DNA from: Meloidogyne chitwoodi
Lineage: Eukaryota > Nematoda > Chromadorea > Rhabditida > Meloidogynidae
Reading direction: 5' to 3'
Length of the DNA: 64,000 nt
Assembly: GCA_015183035.1 (NCBI GenBank)
Contig: JACZZP010000003.1
Span: forward strand, 1,674,001-1,738,000
Notes under the pieces: generated by a model
The model's input: the letters and a program-made list of their open reading frames with translations, nothing else
Told to the model about the DNA's origin: nothing
Databases searched by the model: none
Part shown: positions 10,610-22,358 of the stretch, piece after piece
Layout: each line of letters starts with the position of its first letter
Position numbering within the stretch: position 1 is the stretch's first letter
Position numbers and translations under genes: made by a program

Positions 10610-12416
10610 ATGGGATTATGCCAAAGTGAAGAAGAGAAAAAACAAACAAAAAACAGTAAAATGATAGACAAAAGTATTCGTGAAATAGCTGAAGGAGAAG
10701 ATAAACAAATTAAATTACTTTTACTTGGTAAATATTTAAAAATTAATTTATTTGCAGAATTTCTTAATTAAAAAAATAATTATTATATTACGGAAATAGG
10801 AGAAAAATTAAATAAATACATTCCTCAATTTTCTAATAAATTTTATCAAATTAATAATTTAAAAATGAAACAAATATTTAGGTGCTGGAGAATGTGGAAA
10901 GAGTACATTAATGAAACAAATGAGGTTGTTTAATTAATTTAAAAAATAAATTATTGAAAAAATTATTTTTTAATATTTTTTTATTTAAAAATTTAGAATA
11001 CTTCACAGCGATGGATTTACAGAAGAAGTATTTTAAAATAATTAATTTATTTATTCTTATAATTTATTAAATTTTTAAGGAACTTTTACAACAACGTTCT
11101 GTTGTTTATTCAAATACAGGTTATTTTTTAAAAATAATTATATTTATATTTATTTATCTTTTTTTTGTTTTAGTTCATGCAATGGAAGAATTACTTCGAG
11201 GAATGAATTTATATAAAATTGGATTTACAGAACCAAAAAGAATGGTTATTTTTAATTAAAAAATAAATATTATAAATATATTTTAAATAAAGATTAGATT
11301 CTTTTAAAATTTTAAAAATTTATTTAAAGGAAGATGCTCGTATTGTAATGGAAACAATAAGAAATGAAGAAGAAAGTGAACCATTTAGTGATGAATTAGC
11401 AGCTGCAATGAAAAGACTTTGGAATGATCCAGCATTAAATACACATACTTATTCTAAACGTTTAGAATTTCATTTACATGATTCTGCTAAACAGTTAAAT
11501 TATTTAAAATTATTAATTTTTAAAATTCTTTTTTTTAGTTTTATGGAAAGTTTAGATAGTGTTAGTAATCCAAGTTATAGACCTTCAAAACAAGATATTC
11601 TTCTTACCAGAATTGTTTGTTTTTTAATTAAATAATTAAATATTTTATTTTCTTTTAAAGAAGACAACAGGAATTGTAGAAATTTCTTTTCTTATCAAAG
11701 GTGTAAAATTTAGGTAATTATTTATTATTATTTGTTAAAATAATAATAATATTTTTATTAAAGAGTTTTTGATGTTGGAGGTCAACGTTCTGAAAGAAAG
11801 AAATGGATTCATTGCTTTGAAGATGTTAATGCAGTTATTTTTATGGTAGCTGTATCTGAGTATGATGAGGTAATTTTTTAATTAATTATTATTTTTTATA
11901 ATTATTTTTTTAGGTGCTATTTGAAGATGAAACAACAGTAATTTAATATTATAATTATTTTAAAAATTTATTTTTAATAAAGAATCGAATGATTGAAAGT
12001 ATGAGACTTTTTGAAAGTATTTGTAATTCTCGTTGGTTTATTCAAACTTCAATTATTTTATTTTTAAATAAAAAAGATATTTTTGCCGAAAAGATTACTT
12101 TTGTTTCTATTAGAACATGTTTCAAAGATTATGATGGTTTTTTAATTTTTTTAATATTTATTTTGTAAATAAAAATTAATTTTAGGACCACAGACATATG
12201 ATGATTCAATTAATTTTATCAGAAGAAAATTTGAAGTATTAAATGCAAATCCAAGAAAAACAGTTTATGTACACCAAACATGTGCAACAGTTAAAAATTA
12301 TATTAATTTATTTTTTATTTTTTAAATTAAAGGACACAGACCAAGTTGAGATGATTCTTGATTCTGTTATTTCTATGATAATACAAACAAATTTGCATAA
12401 ATCTGGCCTCTATTGA
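10610..12416 (+). CDS. gpa-3: Heterotrimeric G protein alpha subunit, GPA-3-like
   Basis: G alpha subunit. The start [20 protein letters not shown] closely resembles the N-terminus of C. elegans GPA-3, a chemosensory-neuron G alpha, as remembered from that family. Gly2 and Cys4 give myristoylation and palmitoylation sites. The P-loop is [14 protein letters not shown]. Switch I follows from RIKTTGIVE, switch II is [21 protein letters not shown]4 is FLNKKDIF and G5 is [13 protein letters not shown]. The helical domain between them is complete. The C-terminus is TNLHKSGLY: the position four from the end, normally Cys in Gi/o-like subunits and the pertussis-toxin site, is Ser. About ten introns, most under 70 bp, several ending in AAAG rather than TTTCAG. 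It is convergent with the GPCR gene downstream. Confidence is high for G alpha and moderate for direct GPA-3 orthology. Confidence 0.9.
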
Positions 12417-13515
12417 TAGCAAATAATTTTAACATAATTGTTTTTTTAAAAACAATTATGTTTATTTAATTAGGTTAGAATGGTAATTTTAGAGATATTT
12501 GGTTATAATGTTAGATCAAAATATATTTAATTAAAATAATACAAAAGAAAATAACTTAGAAATAATTTAATTATCCTTTATATTATGAGTATTATTTATT
12601 AAAATATTTTGATTAACATAAAACAAATAAAAAAGGGTATAATTAATTTATAAGTTTCAAACTTTTGGATTTTAATTAATTTGAAATACTTATAATTTAT
12701 TCAGAAGAGAGAAATAAAAGGTAATGGTATACCTATAATTAATTAAATATTTAGAGGAGAGTATCTCTAAATATGTTAAAATGGAATATTATTTGTTTTC
12801 TTAAAACATAATAGTAGACTTTGGAAATTAATTTATTCTCTTCTTCTACAATAATTTTTAACCTTCTAATACATTTTTAAGCATTAATTATTTTTAATAA
12901 TATTTCAAATAGGAAATTTAAAAAAAAATTACCAAAGTAGGTAATTAAAAGAGTAAAAATTAATTTATTTTTTAAAATAATTAAAAAATATAATTTTTTT
13001 TCTTAGAATAATTTTAGTATTTAAAAATATTAATTATAAGAAAAATGAAAAAAAAAATTAAATTATAAAATAATCTAAAAATATATATTTATATATAGTA
13101 CAATAAAAAACAAAAAAAAATTAATAAAATAAAGGAAATAATTGTCTCTTTTTAATTTTATTGAGTGGGTGTTTGATGTATTAATTAATTATTAAAAATA
13201 TAATTAAAAAAGTCAACGTAAGCAAATTAAAAAGAAAAGACAAAAAAAGTTTTTTTCTTTAAATTTTCAATTATAGTATTTAAATAAATAATATTAATTT
13301 TGTACTTTTATTTTAATAAAAGAAAAAAATTAAATATTTTACTTTATTTTTTTTTAATAAATTTTTTAAAATTGAAAAATAAGATAAATTTTTCTTTTAA
13401 AATATATATAAATTTATTTAAAATTAAATAATTAAAATTTATTGAGCAAATTTTGTCAAAAAAAAAAAACAATATTTTTGGAATTGTGATTTTATAAAAT
13501 TAAAAAATAAATAAA
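12417..13515. other. Convergent 3' intergenic region with hairpins
   Basis: Lies between the stops of the G alpha gene (+) and the GPCR gene (-). No coding sequence supported. It contains a perfect 10-bp stem (12747-12756, atatttagag, with 12765-12774) around an 8-nt loop, and an imperfect inverted repeat at about 12649-12662 and 12683-12698 (ttataagtttcaaa against tttgaaatacttataa). The rest is AT-rich. Confidence 0.5.
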
Positions 13516-15677
13516 TTATATTTTAGTATTAATTTCTTTATTTTCATTATTTTTTCTTTCATTTTTTCTTTCAAATTCATTCATAAGAAAATTTTGTTTT
13601 AAATTATTATTTTTTGTATTATTAAAAGAAACCCTTTGATTAATTTCGTTATTTTCTTCTTCTTCATTTTGTTGAATTATTGTTGTTCTTTTAGTTGGAG
13701 GAGTTTCAATCTAAAAATAAATAATATTTTAATTAAAATAAATAAATAAAAACTTTTTTTACAAATTGTTGTTGTATTAAAGCAGAAGAAACAGTTTCAT
13801 GTTGTGGAATATTATTATTATTATTATTAGGTAATTCTCTAATATTTCTAATTGTTTGAAAATTAAAATTAAAAAAGCAAAGTTTTAATAATGGCTGAAT
13901 TAATTGTATAAATGCTGCTCTAAATGATTCCTTTTAAATAAAATTAAATAAATTAATTTATTTATTATTTTAATTAAAATAAAATAAAAATTATACATTA
14001 ATTAAAGCATAAAGTAAAGGATTTAAAAAAGCTGAAACCATTCCTAATAAATGACAAAATAAATAATTATATTGAGAAAAAGCAATTAATTCCAAAACAT
14101 GTAAAACATTATAAATATTCATTGGTGCCCAAGCAATTGCATAAACAAGAACTAAACCAAGTAAAAGAATCATAGCTTTCCTTTTTAAATAAATAAATAA
14201 ATAAAATATTTATTTTAATTTTAATAAACCTGTTACGACGTTGTAATTGTTGTTTACGTTCACCATGTATTGTTGTACTAGCTTTACCTCTTCGTCTTAT
14301 TGTTGAACCAATTTGTGAATAAGCTATTGCTAATGCAGATAATGGAAGTAAATACCTTTAAATAATTAATTAATTTAAAAATAATATTATTTAAAGAGAA
14401 GTATATTGTAAAGGGAATGGTTGAACTTTAAATAAATATTTTTTTTTTTAACTTTTATTTAATTGAAGAATTTTAGTTTTGAATATTTTATTTTAATTAA
14501 TTAAATATTAATTTACTGTATAGCTAAAACTGTCAAAGTATATGTTTTCCTTGAAAAAGGTAATCTATCCCATCTTTTAACATCTTCCATACAAATTTGT
14601 GGTTGTTCTCTATCACAAATTGGTAACTAAAAAAATATTTAAATAAAATTATTTTTTATCAATTAACTAATAATTCAACATTTGCTGAATTCCAAGGATC
14701 TAACATTTTTGCATATTCTGCTGAAACAGCTGCTCCATATGGAGCAGCAATAATAAAAGAACATATCCAAACAAATAAATAACAAATTAATGGAGCTTTT
14801 GCAGCAAGTCTCCATTTTACTGGACATAAAGTTAACAAATATCTATCCATAGCTATTAATACCTTTAATAAAATATTATTTAATTATTTAATTTAATTAA
14901 ATAAAATAAACCAATGTAAGGCAAGAAACAAACATATTAACTGCTTGAATTGAAGCAACTAATTGACAAGCAAACTTTAATAAAAATAAAATGATATATG
15001 TATAAATAAATGTTTATTTAAATAATTTGATAAAAGAAATAAAAAATATTTATAATAATTTCAAAAAAATATTTTACCTTTCCAAAAGGCCAAAAAAAGT
15101 TTAAAGATAAATATAAAGTTACTGGTGCAGTAATTGTACACATTAAAAGATCAGAAAAAGCCAAATTAGCAATAAAATAATTTCTAAGATTTCTTAACTT
15201 TAAAAAAAATTAAATTAATAAATAAAATATTAATTTCAAACTTGTGCAACTTTAGCAAATGATAATAAAACAAAAAGATTAGCTAATGCTCCAAAAAAAC
15301 AAACAGCAGTATAAAGACATAATAAAAGGGCAGGATTTGTATGACGCCAATAAAAATGATTCTAAATTTATTAAAAAATAAATATAAAGACTTTTTGGTT
15401 AAAGAATAAAATTATAATAAATTTAGAAGAGTTACAGATTTTTTAAAATTTTATTTTCATTTTAAACAATTAAATCCTTTTAATCGAAGATTAATTAAAA
15501 AATAATTTAAAAATAAAAAACTTGTATATCTCTAATTTCATCAAGCCATCCACAATCCATTTCTGTCCAATTTGAAGGCTGATCATTATTAAATTGTAAA
15601 ATATTTTTTGGTGAATTAATATTAGATAAATCATTTTGTATTTGTTGTCCAGTATTACTTTCAATTGGTAAATTCAT
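13516..15677 (-). CDS. Rhodopsin-family neuropeptide GPCR (NPY/NPF-receptor-like)
   Basis: Seven-pass receptor on the minus strand. The N-terminus MNLPIESNTGQQIQ is extracellular, with a glycosylation site NWT. TM1 contains LLLCLYTAVCFFGALANLFV and TM2 NYFIANLAFSDLLMC. TM3 has the disulfide Cys (FACQLVASIQAVNMFVS) and ends in the MDRY motif. TM4 is LICYLFVWICSFIIAAPYG, and extracellular loop 2 (LPICDREQPQICMEDVKRW) supplies the partner Cys. TM5 is YLLPLSALAIAYSQIG. The third loop is basic (IRRRGKASTTIHGERKQQLQ). TM6 holds the Trp-Ala-Pro variant of CWxP (AIAWAPMNIY), and TM7 ends SAFLNPLLYALIN (NPxxY). The cytoplasmic tail is rich in Asn, Glu and Lys, with stop at 13516. The IQAVN/MDRY signature suggests the nematode NPR neuropeptide receptors; the exact member is not assigned. 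About eight introns. Confidence 0.88.
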
Positions 15678-18600
15678 TTTTTTAAAAATTCTGAAAAAAT
15701 AAATAAATTAATTAAAATTTTTAAGATAAATAATTAAAAATAATTTAAAAAAAGAAAATTAAAGGTTTTATCAAAATAATTAATTAAACAATTTTATCAT
15801 TTATTAAAAAAAAAAGTACTATAAAAAATAAACACAAAAATTAAACAAAATGTGTACTTCTTTCTGTCTCTTTCTTCCTCCAATTTCACAATTTTTTACC
15901 TAAAAACTTATATGTAGTTCAGTTCTTTTTATTTCATTCCATAAAAAGGAAGAAGAAAAAGAAGAAGCATTTGTGCGTGTCTTTACTTGAGTGACTTCGT
16001 TTATTTGCTTTTTGACATTTGTTATCCCCTCCTAAAAAAACATTTCTGGGAAATTATAAAAAAATTTTATATTATAAAAAATAGGAAATAATTTCGTGAG
16101 AATGTTAAATATATATTTAAAAATATTTTAAATAACCTAATAATTAAAAATAATAAAATAAATAATTAAAATATCTTAATATTCAACAAAGGATGTAGAA
16201 TGGAAAGAAGGGGAAAATTATTTATAAAGTAAAATCCTTTTCATTTTCACAAAATTCTTCAGAAAATTTAAAATCAGTCCCTTTAATAAATTAATATTAT
16301 TATTATTTTTTAATAATATTGTTTTAATAAATTAATATTAATATAATTATAGTAAATTGAAGATTAAGATATTTTAATTAATAAAAGATTTATTTAAATA
16401 TAATATTTAGTATTGTTTAAAATTAATTAAGTTTATATAATATTTGTAAATAAATATTTTAATAATAAATAAAATATATTTTAATAAAATAATAATTAAA
16501 TAATTAAAATATATTTAAATTTAACCAAAAAATAAAAACGTCATATGTTCACAGAATTTTCAATTTTATTATATTTTTTACTAATATATATAAATTAACA
16601 AAATAAAACATTTTAAAGTGGGCACAGTAGGGTAAAAAAGAAAAAAGGTTTACTAAATAAAAGCTGTCACAAACAGACAATTCTTTTAATTGCTATTTTA
16701 ACTTATAAATAACCAGCTGGTGACAGAAGTGTAAAAAATATTAAAATATATATTTTAATAAATGGCAAATAAATAAATATATTAATTTTAAAAATAGATA
16801 TTTTTAATATTAAAATATTATAAAATTAATAATAAAAGATTATAGTAAAAACAAAATGGAAACCTTTTAATCCAAAAAATTAAAAATAATTTTATGAAAA
16901 ATGGAAATTAAAATTTAAGATTAAATTTAAAAAAAAAATTATTTTTTAACAAATCAAAATTTATTTTAAAATTTATTTTTTTAAATAAATATTAAATATT
17001 AATTTAAAAAGAAAAGATTAATTATTTTTAAATAAATTAAAAATATTTATTTATTTTTTATAATTTTAATATATTTATAGAGAATATATTTATTTATTTA
17101 TTTTTAATTAATTTATTGGATATTTTTATCTTTATTTTATTTTAAAATAAATAAAGATGAAGAAGGGATTGATTGGAAGAAGAGGAAGAACAGCCGTCTA
17201 TTTTACAATAAAAATCAATTAAATAATACCAAGAAAATTTTTTTGAAATTTTAATATTTATTTAAATAAAAATAATCAAATAAATTAATTTTATAATAAA
17301 AAAATAAACATTAATTTTAATAAAACTTTTTTTTGTTTTTTTAGTTTATTTATTCCTTAATGAATAAAAAAATATTTTAGTTTCAGTTCCTTTTAATTTA
17401 TTTTTTTCTAAATTTTACTAAAAAAAATATCTTATCCCTCTTTTTTCTACTCAGCTTTTGTCTTAATTTTGGGACAAGGAATTTAAATGCATTGTGGCGG
17501 AAATAGAATTAATTACGTTTAGTTAAGAATTTTTTTTAATTTTTATAGAAAAAGGAAATTTAAAAGAAGTTTAATAAAAAAATAAAAAGAATATATATTT
17601 TACAGTTTGTGAAAGATCATTAAATAAAAAGAAATATCTTTTTTAAATTAATTTTAATAAAAAAAGGAAAATAAGAATATTAAATAAATATTTTTATTTA
17701 ATATTATATTTTTATAAAAAATGAATTTATTTATTTAAAAGATTTAACATAAACAAAAGTAATTAGGTAATTTTTAAAATTAATCTAAATTAATTTTAAA
17801 TAATTTTCCTTAATATATTATAAATTATTAATTTTCTTAATGGATTTATTTATTAAATAGAAATATTTAATTTTATATAAAAAAAAAAGATTAGTTAAAA
17901 AATAAAAGGATTACTATTTCTTTTTTGGTAACAAAAATATATTTTAAAAAATATATTTTTTTAAAGAAAATTCATTTGGTATTAAAACAAAAGAAGAAAA
18001 TAGCCAAATTTAAAATTATAATTATTTGTCACTAAAAAAGCTCATAAAAAAGTAATCAACTGTGTTAAATTATTTTTAAATAGTTTTGCCATTTTTTAGA
18101 AAAAAATAAAAGATAAGAATATTTAATATTATTTAAATAAATGTGTTTTATATTAATTTTTTTAATTAAAAATTTAATCATTTTTTTTAAAAAAAGAAAA
18201 ACCTTTATTTTATAAGAATATATTTATTTATAACAATGAATATATATTTTTATTAAAAAATAAATTTCCGATATATTGCTTTTAATTAAATAAAAAATAA
18301 TAATTTAATTAATTTTTTTTCAGGCATATATATAATAAAATAATAATAAGAATATTATTTTATTTAAATTTATCACAATTTATTAAAGTTGAAAAAAGTT
18401 TTTTTAATATATTTATTTTTATAAATAATGCCTTTTATTTATTTTTTTTTCTTTTTTAAAAGAATTAAAAAAAAAAACTTTAAAGATGGCCAAATAAATA
18501 TAAAAACTCAGTTGGAAGTTTTACGAAGAAGCTTTCATAAAAAAATTATTTTTTTTCATTGTGCCATTATAAAAAAACGGAAAAAGAAAGAGAAGGAATT

Positions 18601-18845
18601 TCCGGCTTTTTTATTTTTTATTTTAATAGACAAACCAATTTTGATGAGAGAAATTATTAAAAGAATATTTTAATAGTTACGGGAAAAGATTTTTATTTAT
18701 TTATTTTATAAAAAATGCTTTTAAAGAATTTATTTTATTAAATATTTAATAAAATCAATTTTTTTAATTTAAAGAGTAAAAAAATAAATAAAATTAATTG
18801 AAGCAATTTTCTTGAAATAATAATTATGAAAAAAGCTTTTGAAGG
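15678..18845. other. Divergent intergenic region, extremely AT-rich
   Basis: About 3.2 kb with no gene I can support. It includes the GPCR upstream region (15678-16050 is somewhat less AT-rich and carries pyrimidine runs). The remainder is long A/T-only stretches with homopolymers and simple repeats. A candidate 81-residue frame near 18428 is almost all Phe/Lys/Ile and looks like random AT translation. Confidence 0.5.
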
Positions 18846-18853
18846 AAATAATT

Positions 18854-19122
18854 GGGTCCACCCCTGAATATCGAAACCCTGAATATCTAATTAGCCAATT
18901 GGTCCAATTGCCAATTCGGTCAAATCTCTTACAAACTAGTTGGTCCCGTGCAAACTTGGACCTATTGGGGGTGTTCTATTACTTCTCCATTTTAGAGCCC
19001 ATGGCCAGTTGGTTTTCGTGCAAACTTGGACCTACAAGGAGTGTTTTATTACTTGACCGAACTGGCAGTTTGGCAAACTGGCTAATTAGATATACAGGGT
19101 TTCGATATTCAGGGTTGATCCC
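18854..19122. mobile_element. 269-bp MITE with long terminal inverted repeats and 8-bp target duplication
   Basis: The terminal arms are near-complementary over 70-90 bp. The left begins gggtccacccctgaatatcg and the right, read on the minus strand, begins gggatcaaccctgaatatcg. The element is flanked by an exact 8-bp direct repeat aaataatt at 18846-18853 and 19123-19130, the signature of insertion. An 8-bp target duplication is the usual length for hAT-superfamily elements. Two related direct repeats sit inside (about 18941-18985 and 19010-19055, sharing gtgcaaacttggaccta). It is strikingly richer in G+C than its surroundings. The 97-codon frame across it is a by-product of the inverted repeat, not a gene. 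Confidence 0.92.
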
Positions 19123-19130
19123 AAATAATT

Positions 19131-19596
19131 AATTAAAAAAGAAGAGAAAAAAAGATAATTTAAATTTATTAAAATTACTAATTTAAATTAAATTTAATTA
19201 AAAATAAAAATAAATAAATATTAGTAATCTTGTTTTTTAAATTTAATTTAATTATAAACTTTTTAATTAATTTATTTAATAAAAATATATTTAATTAATA
19301 AAATAATTAAAAATAATAAATATTTAATATTTTTTAAATTTAATTTAAAATCAATAATATTTACCTGTGCTCATGACTAATCCCCCAAAATTTATAGTCG
19401 CTCTCTCTCTGTCACTCTCTCAGGACATTTATTTTCACATCTTCCGATTTTTCTTTCTTTTTTACTATTTTTCTTCATTTATTATTTGTTCAATCAATCA
19501 AATACATAAAACTATTATTTTATATTTCATAATTTTTATTTAAATATTAATATTAAATTAAAATATTTATTAATTTTAATTTTTTAAAAATATAAA
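19131..19596. promoter_or_regulatory. Upstream region of the type II membrane protein gene
   Basis: Mostly A/T, with a less AT-rich patch at about 19366-19500 (ctgtgctcatgactaatccc, then ctctctctctgtcactctct). Such pyrimidine-rich patches commonly sit in promoter or leader sequence. No specific factor site is claimed. Confidence 0.35.
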
Positions 19597-21555
19597 ATGA
19601 ATGAACAAAATAATAATAATAATAATAATTCTTCAACTCCTTCTAATTCTTCTAATTCTTCACCTTTAAATTCTCCCAAAAATTTATCTTCTTCCTCTAA
19701 ACAACAACCACCAAGACCTCCACAATTACCATTAAAAATTCCTCCACCTCCATCTGAACATCCTCCTCCCTATACGTATTATATTATATTATTTTAATTA
19801 ATTAATTAAATATTTAATTTAATATTTAGTCCTTTTGGTGGACAAACACAAAATTCTAATCTTTTGGGTAATAATTCAACACAAGGAAATAATAATAATA
19901 ATAACACAAATCGCCGAATTGTTAGACCTCCTGGTTTTTTTTCTTTTTTTAAATTAAATAATTATTTTTATAAAAATTAGGATTTCGTAATTATTTAACA
20001 ATTAAAAATTTATTTATTCTTCTTGGAATTATTTTATTAATTATTTTATTTAAAATTTTTATATTTTTTATTTACAAATCAAATAAATCTGATCAAGATT
20101 TAAATTCAAATAAAGCACTAGAAGATGGACATAAACCTTTAATTTTTTCTCATGAAGGATTGGGTGCTATTAACGGAAATAAGTAAAAAATAAAATAAAT
20201 TTTAAATTTTAATTTTTAAAGAGATTGGATAAGTTTTGATGAACAAAATAATATTATTATTATTTCTGTTTTTGATTCAAATACACAAATGTTAAATTCA
20301 GAATCTATTAAAATTGATGAATATTTGGATGGATTTAAGTATTTATTATTTATTTAAAATAAATTAATTTTTTAAAAAAAAAAGAGAAAATAAATTTCAT
20401 GTTACAAGTGTTGAAGAAAATATAGGAGATAATCAAATAGAATCAAATAATTATTACCGTAATTGTATTAGCTTTACTTCACATTTAGTTTGTTGTTCAT
20501 CTCAAGGAAATGGATATATGCATTTAACTAAATGTTTTTTAGAAAATAAAAGTATTTTAAATATTTTTAAATAATTTATTTATTTTTAAAGATAATATTC
20601 AAATATCAACTGCTTCTTTTTATGATTTTGTTCCTCGTTATCAAACATTAATTGATGGAGAAATATTATTAATTGTACATAATAATAAAAAACATGCAAT
20701 TTTGGATTTAAAAAGAAATATGTAAAAATTAAAATAAAAAAAATAATTTTTTTAAAATTTTAATTTAAAGTTTACATAATATTAAAGAAGAATATCTTCC
20801 AAATAATTATATTTCCCATGGATTTTTCTTTCCTAAGGCTACAGCAAATGAATTAGTTGAACTTGGTAAAAATAAATATTATTTTTAAAATTTTTGTATT
20901 TTTAAAATTAAAAATAATTTAATTAAAAGTAATTTATTTTAATTATTTAAATTTCAGTTAGAGTAGGCGAACATTTTCGATTATGTGAATTTATTCAAAA
21001 TCGTGATGAATTAAATCCTAAACATGGTTTTTATTCTCCGAAAGATGAAAAATGTTCTAATACACCGTAACTATTTAAATTAAAAAATAAAAGAATATCT
21101 ATATTATTTTAATTAATTAAAAAAAAAGATTTAAAATTGACCCAGAACTTTCTCAAATACTTTTTTGTGTTAATTCTTTATATTCTGCTATTGTACAATA
21201 TGATCAATTACCTGATGATGCTTCTAATCTTACTTGGAGAATTTGGGTAATTTTATTTTTTAATTTTTTTGGGATGAGAATAGACAATGAAATTAGGTAT
21301 AATAATTATATTATATATTTATAGATTATTTATAATATTTAAATTTTAATTTAAATAATAAATATATTATTATTCTCTTTTTAATTTAATTTATAGCTTC
21401 AATTTGATTCTTCTAATTTTGTGTATAGTGCCGGCGCGTCGGCGCCTTCTCGCCAAAGACAGATAGCCTTGAATTGTGCTGATGATCGTTTGGAATTGTT
21501 TATTTTAGGAGATAATGAATTACACAAATTTATAACAAAATTAAATGAATTATAA
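19597..21555 (+). CDS. Type II single-pass membrane protein, unrecognised
   Basis: Start MNEQNNNNNNNSSTPSNSSN opens a low-complexity Asn/Ser/Pro cytoplasmic region. It contains a Pro-rich stretch with a PPxY motif (SEHPPPYT), a possible WW-domain ligand. One hydrophobic segment (FILLGIILLIILFKIFIFFI) is followed by a Lys/Ser stop, so the long C-terminal part is probably lumenal or extracellular. That part is folded-looking: FSHEGLGAINGNK, ISFTSHLVCCSSQGNGYMHL, EYLPNNYISHGFFFPKA, VGEHFRLCEFIQ, ILFCVNSLYSAIVQYDQLPD, and it has several cysteines. It ends FITKLNEL at 21555. A BRICHOS/ITM2-like arrangement (type II, TM then beta-rich domain) crossed my mind but no motif proves it. About eight introns. 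The last exon holds a very GC-rich patch (about 21430-21453). Confidence 0.78.
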
Positions 21556-22352
21556 ATTTAAATAAAAATATTCAAATATTTTTTTAAAATATATATATAA
21601 TATATTATTAACCTACATATCTTTAATTTAATTATAGTTATTTAATTAATTGTTATTTAATTAATTAATTAAATTAATTATGTAGTATGTATACAAATAT
21701 TAAAATACAAATTATTTTAATTTTTTAAACATTAAAAATAAATAAAATAAATATTTTAACAAATACAAACTACGTACATACCACACATTTTATTCTTTTT
21801 TTTAAGAAAACCGGTCGTTCGTTTTTAAAATTTATTTATAAATAAATAAAGTTTGAGGTTTTTGTTAGGAAATTGATTGTGTTCTCTTAAAATTAAAATT
21901 TTAGAGAGCAATTTTCTTTTCTTAAAAATATTTGCGCATTTTGCAAATATTTTTTTATTTTTATTTATTAAAAATAATATTTATTTTGAACATTAAAAAA
22001 AATTAAAATTATATAAACATTTATCAAGAATTACTTTTTTTATTTGTTAAAAAATTACTTCCTTTGATCTTAATTTTTAAACCGCCTTTTACTTAAATAA
22101 AAAAATTATTTAAAATTAATTTTGAGTTTAATTAATCTTTAAATTTATATTTTAAATATTTTTAATTTTAATTTTAATTTTAATTTTAATTTTAATAAAT
22201 AGATAAATATTTTTAATTTAATAATTAATTTATTTACTAAATAAAATAGGTAATATTGGAAAAATAAAACAAAAATAATATTTTTGTTTTTTATATTCTT
22301 TTATTAAGAAATATTTTATAAAAAATAATTATCTTTTTTTATTATATTTCAA
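21556..22352. other. Intergenic, AT-rich
   Basis: No gene supported between the type II membrane protein gene and the first ptr gene. AT-rich with several short self-complementary runs, for example aattaattaattaaattaatt near 21650-21680, and a local run of ttttaatttt units near 22160-22195. Confidence 0.45.
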
Positions 22353-22358
22353 TTTCAG
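22353..22358 (+). promoter_or_regulatory. Candidate trans-splice acceptor directly before the ptr start codon
   Basis: The sequence TTTCAG abuts the ATG at 22359, with a pyrimidine-rich run upstream. In nematodes this is the classic position of a spliced-leader acceptor. It could equally be the acceptor of an unseen 5' exon. Confidence 0.55.

Noticed and set aside
18839..19132. 97-codon plus-strand frame
   Set aside because: It lies across the inverted repeat of the MITE and its two halves mirror each other; no protein features.
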